The notes under the pieces are model-generated. The model made no database searches, was not told the origin of the DNA, and worked only from the letters and a program-made list of their open reading frames with translations. DNA of 37,751 bases from Spartobacteria bacterium (GTDB lineage Bacteria > Verrucomicrobiota > Kiritimatiellia > RZYC01). Positions 24,119-33,577 of the stretch are shown piece after piece (positions within the stretch are counted from its first letter, which is position 1; each line of letters starts with the position of its first letter). The DNA lies in the NCBI GenBank assembly GCA_009929845.1, contig RZZM01000010.1, positions 1 to 37,751 of the forward strand, read 5' to 3'. Position numbers and translations under genes: made by a program.

Positions 24119-25180
24119 ATGGAACTGATTTGCTGTTTAGCGCTGAAATATGATGCTTTGGCGTGTAATTACCTCATTCCGTTGGCGCGTCATCCGCTGG
24201 TTTCAAAACTCTGGATTGTGCGACACAAAAAACCGGAGGTGGCGGAGATTCCCAAAAGCGAGTACCGGCTTGCCCCGGAACGTTGCAAATGGCTGCGGTG
24301 GGCGCATATGTATCGGGAATGCCGAGCGCTGGCGAGGCGTCCCGAGGTCGCGGGCGTGGTATCCTTTAATCCGGTCCCGTATGGGCTGATCGCGCATCAG
24401 GCGGCGTATCCACTTGGGAAAAAGACGCATTTCGGGTTCATCGGCTCGGACTGGTACCGCGCCTGTCAGGGGCCGTTGCGTTCGGTGCTTTTGCCGTGTT
24501 TGCGGCGGGGCGACTTTTTTACGGCGACGGGCGAGGCGATGAAAAATGAGATGGTCCAGGCCGGGTTCCCGGCAGGGCGCATTGCCGTGCTGCCGCATGC
24601 GGTGGATGTTGAACGGCTAGGTGTTTCCGATGCGACGCAGATGAAGTATCGCGCGATTTTTGTGGGACAACTGATCGAGCGGAAGCGGGTGGATATCCTG
24701 TTGCGGGCATATGCGCTGACGTTGAAACGCTTTCCGGGAGAGCGTTTTTGTATTGTGGGCGATGGTCCTCTCGGACCGCGGCTTGAGCAACTGGCCGTTG
24801 AATTGGGCCTTCGGGGGCACGTTGATTTTATTGGCGCGGCGCCGGACCCGGCGGTCTATATGCGCCAGGCGGAGGTCGTGACGATGGCCTCGGATATGGA
24901 GGGTTTTCCTTTTGCGTTGGTGGAGGGCCTTTGTGTCGGGCTTGTACCGGTCAGCACGGCCGTGGGCACGATTGCCGAATTGATCCGCGACGGAGAAAAC
25001 GGATTTCTCATTCCGCAAAATGATCCCGAGGCGCTCTCGGACCGTCTCTGCCGGTTGATTGAAGACCGCGGGCTGTATGCCCGCATGCGCGCCGCCGCGG
25101 CGCAAATGCGCGCCATGTTTTCATACGACCGGGCCACGGCGGTTTGGGATTCATGGTTGTGTTCATTGCAATCCAATTGA
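24119..25180 (+). CDS. GT4-family glycosyltransferase
   Basis: 353 residues with the GT-B fold of GT4 enzymes, which transfer sugars from nucleotide donors at the cytoplasmic face. The C-terminal half shows AIFVGQLIERKRVDILLRAY, ERFCIVGDGPLGPRLEQLA, and the donor-site region SDMEGFPFALVEGLCVGLVP, where the second acidic residue of the E-x7-E motif is present. The N-terminal acceptor half is divergent. The ribosome site before ATG 24119 is weak. First gene of the polysaccharide cluster, 13 bases before the methyltransferase. Sugar specificity cannot be read from sequence. Confidence 0.85.
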   Translation: MELICCLALKYDALACNYLIPLARHPLVSKLWIVRHKKPEVAEIPKSEYRLAPERCKWLRWAHMYRECRALARRPEVAGVVSFNPVPYGLIAHQAAYPLGKKTHFGFIGSDWYRACQGPLRSVLLPCLRRGDFFTATGEAMKNEMVQAGFPAGRIAVLPHAVDVERLGVSDATQMKYRAIFVGQLIERKRVDILLRAYALTLKRFPGERFCIVGDGPLGPRLEQLAVELGLRGHVDFIGAAPDPAVYMRQAEVVTMASDMEGFPFALVEGLCVGLVPVSTAVGTIAELIRDGENGFLIPQNDPEALSDRLCRLIEDRGLYARMRAAAAQMRAMFSYDRATAVWDSWLCSLQSN

Positions 25181-25192
25181 TTTTCAGGTTTA

Positions 25193-26137
25193 ATGGCCGG
25201 CGACCGAATGGACACGATGAATAAAGAACAGCACATCAACATACAGCCCTGGCAGAATCCGATGTACCATCTGCTTGGGGCGGGTACGCAGATGCTCAAG
25301 AAGCTCCGTCAACGCTGTCGGCCCGGGTACAACTCCCCACGCGGGATTTCCATTCACGACTATGCGCGTGTCATTGATTATGATCTGGATGTGACGGCGC
25401 GCTGGCTGCATTACCTGCGCCGCTTCAATCATGACCGGGGTCTTGTTCCGGGGCAGGCGGTTCTTGAGGTCGGCCCGGGCGCGGATTTGGGCAACGGCCT
25501 GATCCTGCTTGCCGGGGGGGCTTCCGCTTATACCGGTTTTGACATGAACCCCCTGGCGTCAGATACGCCGGACGCGTTATATGAGGCCCTGATTGCGCGA
25601 CTGGCTTCGCAAGAGATGGAGGCCGACCCCAGTATCGTTGAGCAGGCCTGCCGCGATTTCCAGCAGGGCAACCCATCTCCGCTTTCCTATGTGGTGGATC
25701 CCTCCTTTTCGTTTGACGACCTGCCGTCCGGGCACGTTGACCTGATCTTCAGTCATGCCGCCTTTGAGCATATTCCGGACATTCCGCTTTTGGCCAAGCA
25801 TCTGTATCGCGTCAGCAAGCCGGAGGCGATACTGGTTGCCTACATCGACCTCAAGACGCACCATGGATTTCTGGCCAAAAGGGATCCGTTGAATATGTAT
25901 CGCTACGGTCCGCGATTTTACCGGATGTTCAGCTATCCGGGTTCTCCCAACCGTGTGCGTCCGCGTGAATATGAAGCCGCCTTCAGGGAGGCCGGATGGT
26001 CGGACGCGATCGTGTATCCGGATGTTGAGTTCAATAGAGAATACGTGGATGCGGTGTGTCCGGCGCTGGCATCCGCGTATCAGGCGGAGCGTGCGGATAT
26101 GCGCCTGGGCGGTGTTGTGCTGTGTGTGCGAAAATGA
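25193..26137 (+). CDS. SAM-dependent methyltransferase
   Basis: 314 residues with a class I Rossmann methyltransferase core: motif I VLEVGPGADLGNG (90-102), the acidic turn in AYTGFDMNPLA, and the motif IV/post-IV region HVDLIFSHAAFEHIPDIPLL followed by LYRVSKPEAILVAYIDLK. This fits enzymes that methylate sugars or lipid-linked glycans in polysaccharide clusters. Possible starts are ATG 25193, 25208 or 25217; 25193 has a weak CAGG upstream. The stop overlaps the next glycosyltransferase start (ATGA at 26134). Substrate is unknown. Confidence 0.8.
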   Translation: MAGDRMDTMNKEQHINIQPWQNPMYHLLGAGTQMLKKLRQRCRPGYNSPRGISIHDYARVIDYDLDVTARWLHYLRRFNHDRGLVPGQAVLEVGPGADLGNGLILLAGGASAYTGFDMNPLASDTPDALYEALIARLASQEMEADPSIVEQACRDFQQGNPSPLSYVVDPSFSFDDLPSGHVDLIFSHAAFEHIPDIPLLAKHLYRVSKPEAILVAYIDLKTHHGFLAKRDPLNMYRYGPRFYRMFSYPGSPNRVRPREYEAAFREAGWSDAIVYPDVEFNREYVDAVCPALASAYQAERADMRLGGVVLCVRK

Positions 26138-27240
26138 ATGAACGGGTTCATATTTTATTTGTGCTGGCGGATTTGCGCGGCGGCGGGACCGAGCGTTTTT
26201 TTTCGATGTTGCTCAATCTCTTGCCGCAGGATGTGTACGACTGTCATCTGGGGGTATGGCGTGACGCGACGGACTATCCGATACCGGACAGCGTGATTCG
26301 CCATGACCTGCGGAAGGCGCGTCCATGGGACCTGCCGGGGGTGATCCAGCGAACCCGGAACCTGGTCCGTCAACTGCGCCCGGACCTGGTGGTCAGCGGG
26401 CATTATTTCACGAACCTGGCCACCGGAGAAGCCATGCGACCGTTGTTCGGCGCGGTTCCCTGGCTCGCGCGTTTCGGCAATCCCCCGGAGATTGAGATGC
26501 GGGGCTGGAAGCGGCTGTGGGCGAGGCGTGTCCTGCCGGTCGCCGCCACGCTCATCGGTAATTCACAGGGCGTGTGCGACAGTCTACATCGGAATTTTGG
26601 CGTGGAAGAGGGGCGCACCTGCCTCCTGCCGAATTTACTCGCGTTGCCGCAAGGCCAGGAGATCGCTTTAAAGAAGCGGTCTGCGTCCGCGCCCTTTGTT
26701 TTTCTGAACATGGGTCGTCTGCATTCCCAGAAAAATCAGATGCTGCTGTTGCGGGCCTTTGCCCGGCTTAAGCGTACCGACGTCCGGCTGGTCCTGCTGG
26801 GGCAGGGGCCGATGCGCTCGGCGCTTGAACGTGAGATTGCGCGTCTTGGGCTGACGGGGGCTGTCACCATGCCGGGATTCAATCCGGATGTGGCCGCCGC
26901 CTGCCGTGCGGCTGATTGTTTTGTCTTGTCGAGTAACTGGGAGGGCTCGCCGAACAGTCTCATCGAGGCTATGGCTTGTGGACTGCCGGTAATTTCCACG
27001 GACTGTCCCTACGGGCCGTCCGAACTGATCACGCCGGGGGTAAACGGGTTGTTGGCGCCCCCGGGTGACGAAGCGGCTTTGGCCGGGGCCATGCGCATCA
27101 TGATGGATCACCCGGCGCAGCGCGCGGCCATGGCGAAAGCCGCGGCGCGGACGATATCGGAACGCTTTGACAACCAACGGACGCTGGCACAGATCAGGCG
27201 GCTTTTCGACAGCGTGCTTCGAGAGAAAGGGCGTCCATGA
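26134..27240 (+). CDS. GT4-family glycosyltransferase
   Basis: 368 residues starting MNERVHILFVLADLRGGGTE, where the glycine-rich loop is the GT4 N-terminal acceptor/nucleotide contact. The C-terminal domain has FLNMGRLHSQKNQMLLLRAF, VRLVLLGQGPMRSALE, and the donor motif SSNWEGSPNSLIEAMACGLP, a clear E-x7-E. The start is chosen at ATG 26134 because it overlaps the methyltransferase stop in ATGA; the longer frame from 26056 runs inside the previous gene. The stop overlaps the next gene (ATGA at 27237). Predicted cytoplasmic enzyme of the same glycan pathway. Confidence 0.9.
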   Translation: MNERVHILFVLADLRGGGTERFFSMLLNLLPQDVYDCHLGVWRDATDYPIPDSVIRHDLRKARPWDLPGVIQRTRNLVRQLRPDLVVSGHYFTNLATGEAMRPLFGAVPWLARFGNPPEIEMRGWKRLWARRVLPVAATLIGNSQGVCDSLHRNFGVEEGRTCLLPNLLALPQGQEIALKKRSASAPFVFLNMGRLHSQKNQMLLLRAFARLKRTDVRLVLLGQGPMRSALEREIARLGLTGAVTMPGFNPDVAAACRAADCFVLSSNWEGSPNSLIEAMACGLPVISTDCPYGPSELITPGVNGLLAPPGDEAALAGAMRIMMDHPAQRAAMAKAAARTISERFDNQRTLAQIRRLFDSVLREKGRP

Positions 27241-28427
27241 ATATTGCGCTGATATCACGCGAATATCCCTGGCGAAAACCCTTTGGCGGGGTGGGGGTTT
27301 ACACCGCCGCGATGGCGCGGGCGCTTGTTGCGGTCGGAAACCGGGTGACTGTTATCACGCAGGCGCCGGACGGCGCGGCGCGGAACGAAGAACGGGCCGG
27401 CGTACATCTCATCGGCCTGCCTCCGCCCTGTTCCGGGGTGTTGGGGCGGTGCTGTTCCTATTCGCTGATTGCAGCGGCTCTTTGGAGCCGCCAGGCTGCG
27501 CGGATTATGCGCGATGCCCGGCCCGCGTTTGACATCATCGAAGCCCCGTCCATGAATGGTGAAGGACTCACCCTTCAATGCCGGGGATACGCGCCTGTCA
27601 TTCGTATTCATGGCGGCGCGGCGCTGAATCTTTCGGTCAAGGGCGCCTATCGGTGGCACCATGCTCTTTTGTACAAACGCGAACAGGCAACACTGCGTCG
27701 GGCGGCGGCCTTGTCAGCGGTTTCGCGACTGGCCGCGCGGGAAATCGGCGCCTTTTACAGGGTGGATACCTTGTCCGCGGAAATCATTCCCAATCCGGTG
27801 GACACCGAACAGTTTTGTCCCGGTGAAACGCCGCCGGTCCGCGATATCCTGTTTGTCGGACACCTCAACGAGATCAAAGGCTTCGATCGTTTACCGGAGA
27901 TCATGAACAGCATCTGGCGGGAGAAACCGGAGGCGACCCTCACGGTGGTCGGCGCGGAGCAAATCCTGCGTGTTGGCGGCGAACGGTCGCGGGACTTTTT
28001 TTTCGCGCGGATTGCGCCGTCGCAACGGGAACATGTCGAGTTTTGCGGGGTGGTACCCACGGAAGCCATGCCGGCGCTTTACCAGCGTCATGTCCTGTTG
28101 CTTGCGCCGTCGCGCCGCGACACCTTTTCGCTGGCGGCGGCGGAGGCCTCGGCATGCGGGGTTCCCGTCATCGGCACGCGGGGCACCGGCATGGAGGATA
28201 TTATTGAGGATCAGCAGTCGGGATTTCTGGTTTCACAGGAGGACGTTTGCGCCGACTCCGCGCGGATGGCACTGGAAGTGCTAAATAGTGAAGAAAAACG
28301 ACAATGTATGAGTAAAAACGCCAGGCGTCGCGCCCTGGATGTCTATAGTTTCGACCATCTGGGAAAGGTGATGCAACAGTTTTATGAACAGTGTGCGGTA
28401 TCCGGCATGAAGACAGGACGCATATGA
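27237..28427 (+). CDS. GT4-family glycosyltransferase
   Basis: 396 residues with the GT4 opening ISREYPWRKPFGGVGVYTAA, an internal IIPNPVDTEQFCPGE hinge, DILFVGHLNEIKGFDRLPEI at the start of the donor domain, and SRRDTFSLAAAEASACGVPV as the E-x7-E-type donor site (the first acidic position here is Asp). It overlaps both neighbours by 4 bases, so translation is coupled. The presence of three GT4 enzymes suggests a repeat unit of several sugars. Specificity is not readable. Confidence 0.9.
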   Translation: MNIALISREYPWRKPFGGVGVYTAAMARALVAVGNRVTVITQAPDGAARNEERAGVHLIGLPPPCSGVLGRCCSYSLIAAALWSRQAARIMRDARPAFDIIEAPSMNGEGLTLQCRGYAPVIRIHGGAALNLSVKGAYRWHHALLYKREQATLRRAAALSAVSRLAAREIGAFYRVDTLSAEIIPNPVDTEQFCPGETPPVRDILFVGHLNEIKGFDRLPEIMNSIWREKPEATLTVVGAEQILRVGGERSRDFFFARIAPSQREHVEFCGVVPTEAMPALYQRHVLLLAPSRRDTFSLAAAEASACGVPVIGTRGTGMEDIIEDQQSGFLVSQEDVCADSARMALEVLNSEEKRQCMSKNARRRALDVYSFDHLGKVMQQFYEQCAVSGMKTGRI

Positions 28428-29830
28428 ACGGACAGGAGAACCATGTCACCAGGCTTGCCGACACTGTGCTGGCGGGTGGTTATTGTATCGGTTGCGGCGC
28501 CTGCGCCGTGATGGAGAAGGCCGCCTTTGAGGTCGGCCTGGATGCATATGGGTGCTACCAGGCGCGGCGGACGGATGCGACGCCTTCGTATGATCCGGCG
28601 ACGGTTTGTCCATTCAGCGCCCAGGCCGTGGACGAAAACCGACTGGCGGAGGAGCTTTTCCCGGACGCCCCCTTTGCGGATGCCTTTTGCGGACGGCACC
28701 ATGCCGCATACGGCGGATATGTAGTCGAAGGTGAATACCGGGCCAACGGCTCATCGGGAGGGATGGGATCGTGGATATTATGTGAACTGTTGCGTGAGGG
28801 TCTTGTTGACCGGGTCATTCATGTCAAGCCTGACGTTTCCGGGACATCCCACGGACATCCCATGTTTGCCTATGGCATTTCAGAAACGGTTGAGGAGGTC
28901 GTCGCGGGCGCCAAATCGCGTTACTATCCCGTTGAAATGAGCCGTGTCCTCGCGCGCGTGCGTGAAGAACCGGGCCGTTACGCGCTGGTGGGGTTGCCTT
29001 GCTTCATCAAGGCCGTCCGCTTGCTGTGCCGTGCCGATCCGGTGTTGCGCGAACGCATCGTCTGTTGTGTCGGACTGGTCTGCGGTCACCTCAAGAGTAC
29101 GTGTTTCGCGGATTTTCTGGCGTGGCAGTGCGGTATACGTCCGGGGGCATTGCGGGACATTGATTTTCGGGTCAAGTTGCCGGATCGTCCGGCGGGCGAG
29201 TACGGTGTGCAGGTGGTTGGCCGGGACGGACGCGAGGAGGTGCGCGCGCGGCGTGATTTCTTTGCGGGCGAGTGGGGGTACGGCTTATTCAAATACAAGG
29301 CTTGCGATTATTGTGATGATGTGCTGGCCGAGACGGCGGATATTACGGTGGGGGACGCCTGGTTGGGACGTTACCGGGACGAGCCGCGGGGAACCAATAT
29401 TGTGATCGTCCGTCATCGGGGTATCCATGATCTCATTGTGCGCGCCCTCTCCGCGCGCCGACTGCAGTTGGATATGCTCGGCGCCGAGGATGTTGCGCGC
29501 TCGCAGGCGGGCGGGTTTCGCCATCGTCGCGAGGGGCTGGCCTTTCGCTTGCATGGCGCGCGGCAGGAGCAGCGCTGGACGCCCCCGAAACGTGTTGCGC
29601 CCGACGGCCACGCCCTGAGCCGGACCTACCGGCGCATCATGGGCTTGCGCCGCACCCTGCGCGCGCGCAGTCACACCGCCTTTCAGGAGGCGGTCAGGGG
29701 GCAGGACTTCGACCTCTGCAAACAGGCCTTGCGCCCGCTGATTCGCGATTACGACCGCTGCTACAGGATGTCCCCGATAAAATGGCTCAAACGAAAGCTG
29801 GTGAGCATGGCGCGAAGGAGGCGCATGTGA
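28424..29830 (+). CDS. FrhB/FdhB-like iron-sulfur protein of polysaccharide clusters
   Basis: 468 residues related to the coenzyme F420 hydrogenase/dehydrogenase beta-subunit family, an FeS-flavoprotein fold. CIGCGAC (C21, C24, C27) and VCPF (C62) would hold one 4Fe-4S cluster. The region RYALVGLPCFIKAVRLLCR, GLVCGHLKS and KACDYCDDVLAETADITVGDAW is the conserved C-terminal core. Homologues are commonly found beside polysaccharide pyruvyl transferase genes, as here, and probably carry out a reductive step on the glycan or its precursor; this is not established. ATG 28424 overlaps the previous stop, and the end overlaps the pyruvyl transferase start. The basic C-terminus (VSMARRRRM) may be a coding by-product of that overlap. 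Confidence 0.85.
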   Translation: MNGQENHVTRLADTVLAGGYCIGCGACAVMEKAAFEVGLDAYGCYQARRTDATPSYDPATVCPFSAQAVDENRLAEELFPDAPFADAFCGRHHAAYGGYVVEGEYRANGSSGGMGSWILCELLREGLVDRVIHVKPDVSGTSHGHPMFAYGISETVEEVVAGAKSRYYPVEMSRVLARVREEPGRYALVGLPCFIKAVRLLCRADPVLRERIVCCVGLVCGHLKSTCFADFLAWQCGIRPGALRDIDFRVKLPDRPAGEYGVQVVGRDGREEVRARRDFFAGEWGYGLFKYKACDYCDDVLAETADITVGDAWLGRYRDEPRGTNIVIVRHRGIHDLIVRALSARRLQLDMLGAEDVARSQAGGFRHRREGLAFRLHGARQEQRWTPPKRVAPDGHALSRTYRRIMGLRRTLRARSHTAFQEAVRGQDFDLCKQALRPLIRDYDRCYRMSPIKWLKRKLVSMARRRRM

Positions 29831-31029
29831 GATCGAATTTTGTGTGTATCAGTAACGGGACGCCGTACAACCGCGGGTGCGAGGCCATTTTGCGCGGCAG
29901 CGTCGAGATTCTCAACGCCGCGTTCGGCGCGCCGGACATCCACGCGATTCACTCGCGTCCCCCATACCGGTACGAGGTGGAGTATCCAAACCTGCACTGT
30001 CATTATTTCGACGTCTATACCCCCTGGACACGATACTGGTTTCTGCGCCGGGTCCACAACCGGCTGGGCTTGCAATGGGTGTATCCCATCGGGAAGCTGA
30101 TTGCTCCCTCCGACGCCGTCCTGGCCATGGGCGGGGATAATTATTCGATGGACTACAATGGACTGGCCATCCATCTCGGACGCATGGAGTACGCCTTCAA
30201 AAAAGGCGCGAAGCGGTTTGTCATCTGGGGCGCTTCCGTCGGGCCGTTCGACAAGAGGGGACCGGACCATGAGCGGCAGGTGATTGAGCGACTTTCGCGT
30301 GTGACCGCCATCTTTGCCCGCGAGAGCGCCACGGTCGATTACTTGACGGCCCAGGGGTTGGGATCGAAGGTTCGACGCGTCATGGACCCGGCCTTCGCCA
30401 TGGCGCCGGTCGAGCCGGACGAACAGAAGATGGCGCTGTTGTGCGGACAGGACCTGCGTGAGGCCATCGGATTTAATTTCAGTCCGTTGATGGCCCGGTT
30501 TGTGGCGGGTGGCGATATGAACGCATGCGAGCAGCGCTGCGCTGAAATTATCGAAGCATTGCGGTCCGCCTTTGACCGGCCCATTATACTCATCCCCCAT
30601 GTATTCTGGCCGGGCAATCATGATGAGCATTTTCTGCACCGGGCGCTTGCGCGTCTTTCCGGCGGAGGGGCGCCGGTATTGCTGCTGGACGAATCGCTGA
30701 CCGCGCCCGAAATCAAATGGCTCATCGCGCGCATGAAATGTTTCCTGGGCGCGCGCACGCACTCGACCCTTGCCGCGATTTCTTCCGGGACGCCAACCAT
30801 CAGTTTTTCATACAGCCTCAAATCTATTGGATTGAACCGCGACATATACGGCAGCGAAGACTACCTGATCACAGCGCAGGACACGCGCGCCGAAGTTGTA
30901 ACGGAGCGCCTCGGGCAGCTTCTTGACAACGAACAGGCTATTCGTGAAGAGCTGACGGAACGTGGGCGGGAATGGAAAAAGCTGGCCTTTGCCGCAGGGC
31001 CATACCTGAAGGAGATATGCCTGACATAG
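29827..31029 (+). CDS. polysaccharide pyruvyl transferase family protein (CsaB-like)
   Basis: 400 residues. This family transfers pyruvate ketals from PEP onto sugars. NRGCEAILRGSVEILN at the N-terminus, LAMGGDNYSMDYNG in the middle, and FLGARTHSTLAAISSGTP with SFSYSLKSIG near the C-terminus are the conserved elements; the ARTH segment is the PEP-binding region. I choose GTG 29827 because AAGGAGG lies at 29815-29821, 5 bases upstream, and the GTGA overlaps the preceding stop. The ATG at 29782 has no such site. It likely works with the adjacent FrhB-like protein. Confidence 0.88.
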   Translation: MRSNFVCISNGTPYNRGCEAILRGSVEILNAAFGAPDIHAIHSRPPYRYEVEYPNLHCHYFDVYTPWTRYWFLRRVHNRLGLQWVYPIGKLIAPSDAVLAMGGDNYSMDYNGLAIHLGRMEYAFKKGAKRFVIWGASVGPFDKRGPDHERQVIERLSRVTAIFARESATVDYLTAQGLGSKVRRVMDPAFAMAPVEPDEQKMALLCGQDLREAIGFNFSPLMARFVAGGDMNACEQRCAEIIEALRSAFDRPIILIPHVFWPGNHDEHFLHRALARLSGGGAPVLLLDESLTAPEIKWLIARMKCFLGARTHSTLAAISSGTPTISFSYSLKSIGLNRDIYGSEDYLITAQDTRAEVVTERLGQLLDNEQAIREELTERGREWKKLAFAAGPYLKEICLT

Positions 31030-31033
31030 CATT

Positions 31034-32569
31034 ATGAGCACACGGGGTCATATAGTTAAATCAGGGATGCTGCAGGCCGTCGCCAAAGGGGGGGTGATGC
31101 TGGCCGGTTCCGCTATCATGGTGATGTTGGCGCGCGGGTTGGGGCCGGAGGAGTATGGCAAACTGGGCTTGATCGCGTCTCTGGTGGCCACCATGGGCTT
31201 CATCAACAACCTCGGCCTGGCCGGTTCGGTGGCTCGGTATATCAGCGACCGAATTCATGCCCCCCGGGATGTGCGACGCATTGTCTGCCAGGGGATGGCT
31301 GTTACGCTTGTTGTCCTTGCTGTCACCAGTACCGTGTTTTTCCTGCTGTTACCCGCTGTCAGTCGGTTGCTGGGCGCGCCGGAACTGACCGGCTATGCCG
31401 GGATGATTCTGCTCCTGCTCGTACTCACCGCCCTGGTCCGGGCCTTTTACGGAATCTTCCAGGGGCTGGGAGGTCTCGACAAACAGGCCTATGCGCAACT
31501 GCTTCAGATCAGCGCCTACCTGACCGGGGTTATCGTGCTGGTGGCGGTGTTGGGCTACGGCATACGCGGTGCTCTGACCGCCCAGTCTGTGGGCCTGGCG
31601 CTCCAGATCGTTTGTTCACTTTTTCTGGTCATCAGTATGTTGCGTGCGTTGCGCGGGAGCGCCACGCCGCCGAATGCCGCTGACACGTCCTGCCGATGGT
31701 GGCCGCGCCTGCTGCGGTATGGTCTTCCCCTGTTTTTTGTGGATGCCGGCTTCTTCATCTACCGTCAAAGCGATATCCTGCTGATCCAGTATTTCCGGGG
31801 CAGTGAGCAGTTGTCGTATTATTACATCCAGTACCGGGTCATTCAAATGCTGCAATTGCCGGCGATGATCCTGGCCGGGGTCATCGGCCCGTATTTCAGT
31901 CAGCATCGCATAAGTGAAGACAGGCAGCGGGCGCTGTTTTCGACAAGCATCCGTCTTGTGATGCTGTTCTATTTCCCGGCGGCGGTCGGGCTGGCCGTCT
32001 TGGCGGACGCGATTATTGTCATCATGTTTGGCGCGGCCTATCTGCCGGGACTGATGGTATTCCGGATGTTCGCCATTGGATTTCTGCCGTTCTTCGCGCT
32101 GTCCGCTGTGATCAGTCAGGCCCTCAATTTTCGGGGCCAGGCGGCGTTTCGCGCGTGGGTACTCGGGATTTCCGCCGCGGTGAATATCGGACTGAACATG
32201 CTGCTGATTCCCCGGCTGGGGATTGAGGGCGCGGCGCTGGCCACGCAACTCACCTACATCCCGGCCGTGCTGCTGTACATCCGCGAAATCTGTCGTGAGC
32301 TGGCCTTTCCCCGTCGACTGTTTATCATGCAGGCTGTACGGGTGCTGGCCGCGGTGGCCGGTATGCTGGTAGTCATTGTTCCGCTGCGCCTCCTGGTGGA
32401 AAACCACGTCGTGGCCCTCGCAACCTGCGTGCCGGTTGGCGCATTGGTGTACCTGGCCCTGGCGCGTCTGAGCGGCGCCTGGACGGCCCATGATATCGCT
32501 TTCCTGCGCAACCTCTTCAATCAACGCCGGGCGCCGGACGCTGCATCCGCCGGGCAAGGCGGGGTGTAA
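31034..32569 (+). CDS. Wzx-like oligosaccharide flippase
   Basis: A 511-residue polytopic membrane protein of the MATE/PST superfamily, predicted to move lipid-linked oligosaccharide across the inner membrane. The first helices (MLQAVAKGGVMLAGSAIMVM then LARGLGPEEYGKLGLIASL) are typical of the PST family. Many hydrophobic segments follow (about 12-14), with the half-way FFVDAGFFIYRQSDILLIQY repeat of the fold. It starts 4 bases after the pyruvyl transferase stop and ends directly before the deacetylase gene. Its presence indicates a Wzy-type or similar export route, although no polymerase was recognised with certainty. Confidence 0.9.
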   Translation: MSTRGHIVKSGMLQAVAKGGVMLAGSAIMVMLARGLGPEEYGKLGLIASLVATMGFINNLGLAGSVARYISDRIHAPRDVRRIVCQGMAVTLVVLAVTSTVFFLLLPAVSRLLGAPELTGYAGMILLLLVLTALVRAFYGIFQGLGGLDKQAYAQLLQISAYLTGVIVLVAVLGYGIRGALTAQSVGLALQIVCSLFLVISMLRALRGSATPPNAADTSCRWWPRLLRYGLPLFFVDAGFFIYRQSDILLIQYFRGSEQLSYYYIQYRVIQMLQLPAMILAGVIGPYFSQHRISEDRQRALFSTSIRLVMLFYFPAAVGLAVLADAIIVIMFGAAYLPGLMVFRMFAIGFLPFFALSAVISQALNFRGQAAFRAWVLGISAAVNIGLNMLLIPRLGIEGAALATQLTYIPAVLLYIREICRELAFPRRLFIMQAVRVLAAVAGMLVVIVPLRLLVENHVVALATCVPVGALVYLALARLSGAWTAHDIAFLRNLFNQRRAPDAASAGQGGV

Positions 32570-33577
32570 ATGATGACAGCGAACCGTCCCATACCATTTC
32601 TGATCACGATTGATACCGAAGGCGACAACGTCTGGAACGGACCGCGCGCCCCCGCGACCCGCAATGCCGACGCGCTGCCGCGCTTTCAGGAACTTTGCGA
32701 GAAGCACGGACTCCGTCCCACCTATCTCGTGAATTACGAAATGGCCCGCGCCACTTCTTTTCAGGAATTCGGCCGGGACGTGCTTCGGCGCGACACCGGT
32801 TCCATCGGCATGCACCTGCACGCCTGGAATTCGCCCCCTGAATACGCCCTGACGGAGCAGGACACACGTTACATGCCCTACCTGATTGAGTATCCCGTCG
32901 ATGTGATGCGAAAGAAAATAGTATCGATGACCGCCCTGTTGCAGGACACGTTCCAGGCTCCGGTCATCAGCCATCGCGCGGGCCGGTGGGCCTTCAACGG
33001 CGACTATGCCCGGATACTCCTGGAGCAGGGATACCGTGTTGACTGTTCGGTCACGCCCCATGTCGACTGGCGCGCCGTCAAAGGCCATCCAGAGGGCCGT
33101 GGCGGCACGGATTACCGCGGCTTTCCGGAGGCGCCCTACTGGGTGGATGCGGACGACGTGTCGCGTCCCGGTTCGTCGTCGCTCCTTGAAATTCCCGTTA
33201 CGGTGCGTCCCGATACCTCGGCGCTCCGAAACGCCCTGCGCTGGACACGCTGTCCCCTCTGCCGACGTCTGGCCAACGCGTTGCATCCCCCCTGCCGGTG
33301 GTTGCGTCCCAAACCGGGAAATCGCGCGGCCCTGCTCCGGCTGGTGGATGCCTGCCGGGCGAACCAGGCCTCCCATCTCGAGATGATCCTGCACTCCTCC
33401 GAACTGCTGCCCGGCGGCAGTCCGTATTTCCCGCGCACAGAGGATGTCGAGGCGCTCTATGACGACCTGGCGTGCCTGTTCGCGCACCTCGGATCGGATA
33501 GCGAGGGGATGACACTTGAGGCGTATCACACCCGGCATGTCGCCGACGTCACATCATCCCCGGAGGTGTCCCGGTGA
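32570..33577 (+). CDS. NodB-type polysaccharide deacetylase-like protein
   Basis: 335 residues. The opening FLITIDTEGDNVW (D15, E17) corresponds to the catalytic aspartate motif. GMHLHAWNSPP (H82, H84) to the metal-binding histidines, and SHRAGRWAFN (R136) to motif 3. A later EMILHSSELLPGGSPYF carries the histidine of the last motif. These match WalW/NodB-like proteins, which remove N-acetyl groups or act on glycans. Without a signal peptide it would be cytoplasmic, acting on precursors. ATG 32570 follows the flippase stop immediately. The stop overlaps the next GTG start. Confidence 0.8.
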   Translation: MMTANRPIPFLITIDTEGDNVWNGPRAPATRNADALPRFQELCEKHGLRPTYLVNYEMARATSFQEFGRDVLRRDTGSIGMHLHAWNSPPEYALTEQDTRYMPYLIEYPVDVMRKKIVSMTALLQDTFQAPVISHRAGRWAFNGDYARILLEQGYRVDCSVTPHVDWRAVKGHPEGRGGTDYRGFPEAPYWVDADDVSRPGSSSLLEIPVTVRPDTSALRNALRWTRCPLCRRLANALHPPCRWLRPKPGNRAALLRLVDACRANQASHLEMILHSSELLPGGSPYFPRTEDVEALYDDLACLFAHLGSDSEGMTLEAYHTRHVADVTSSPEVSR

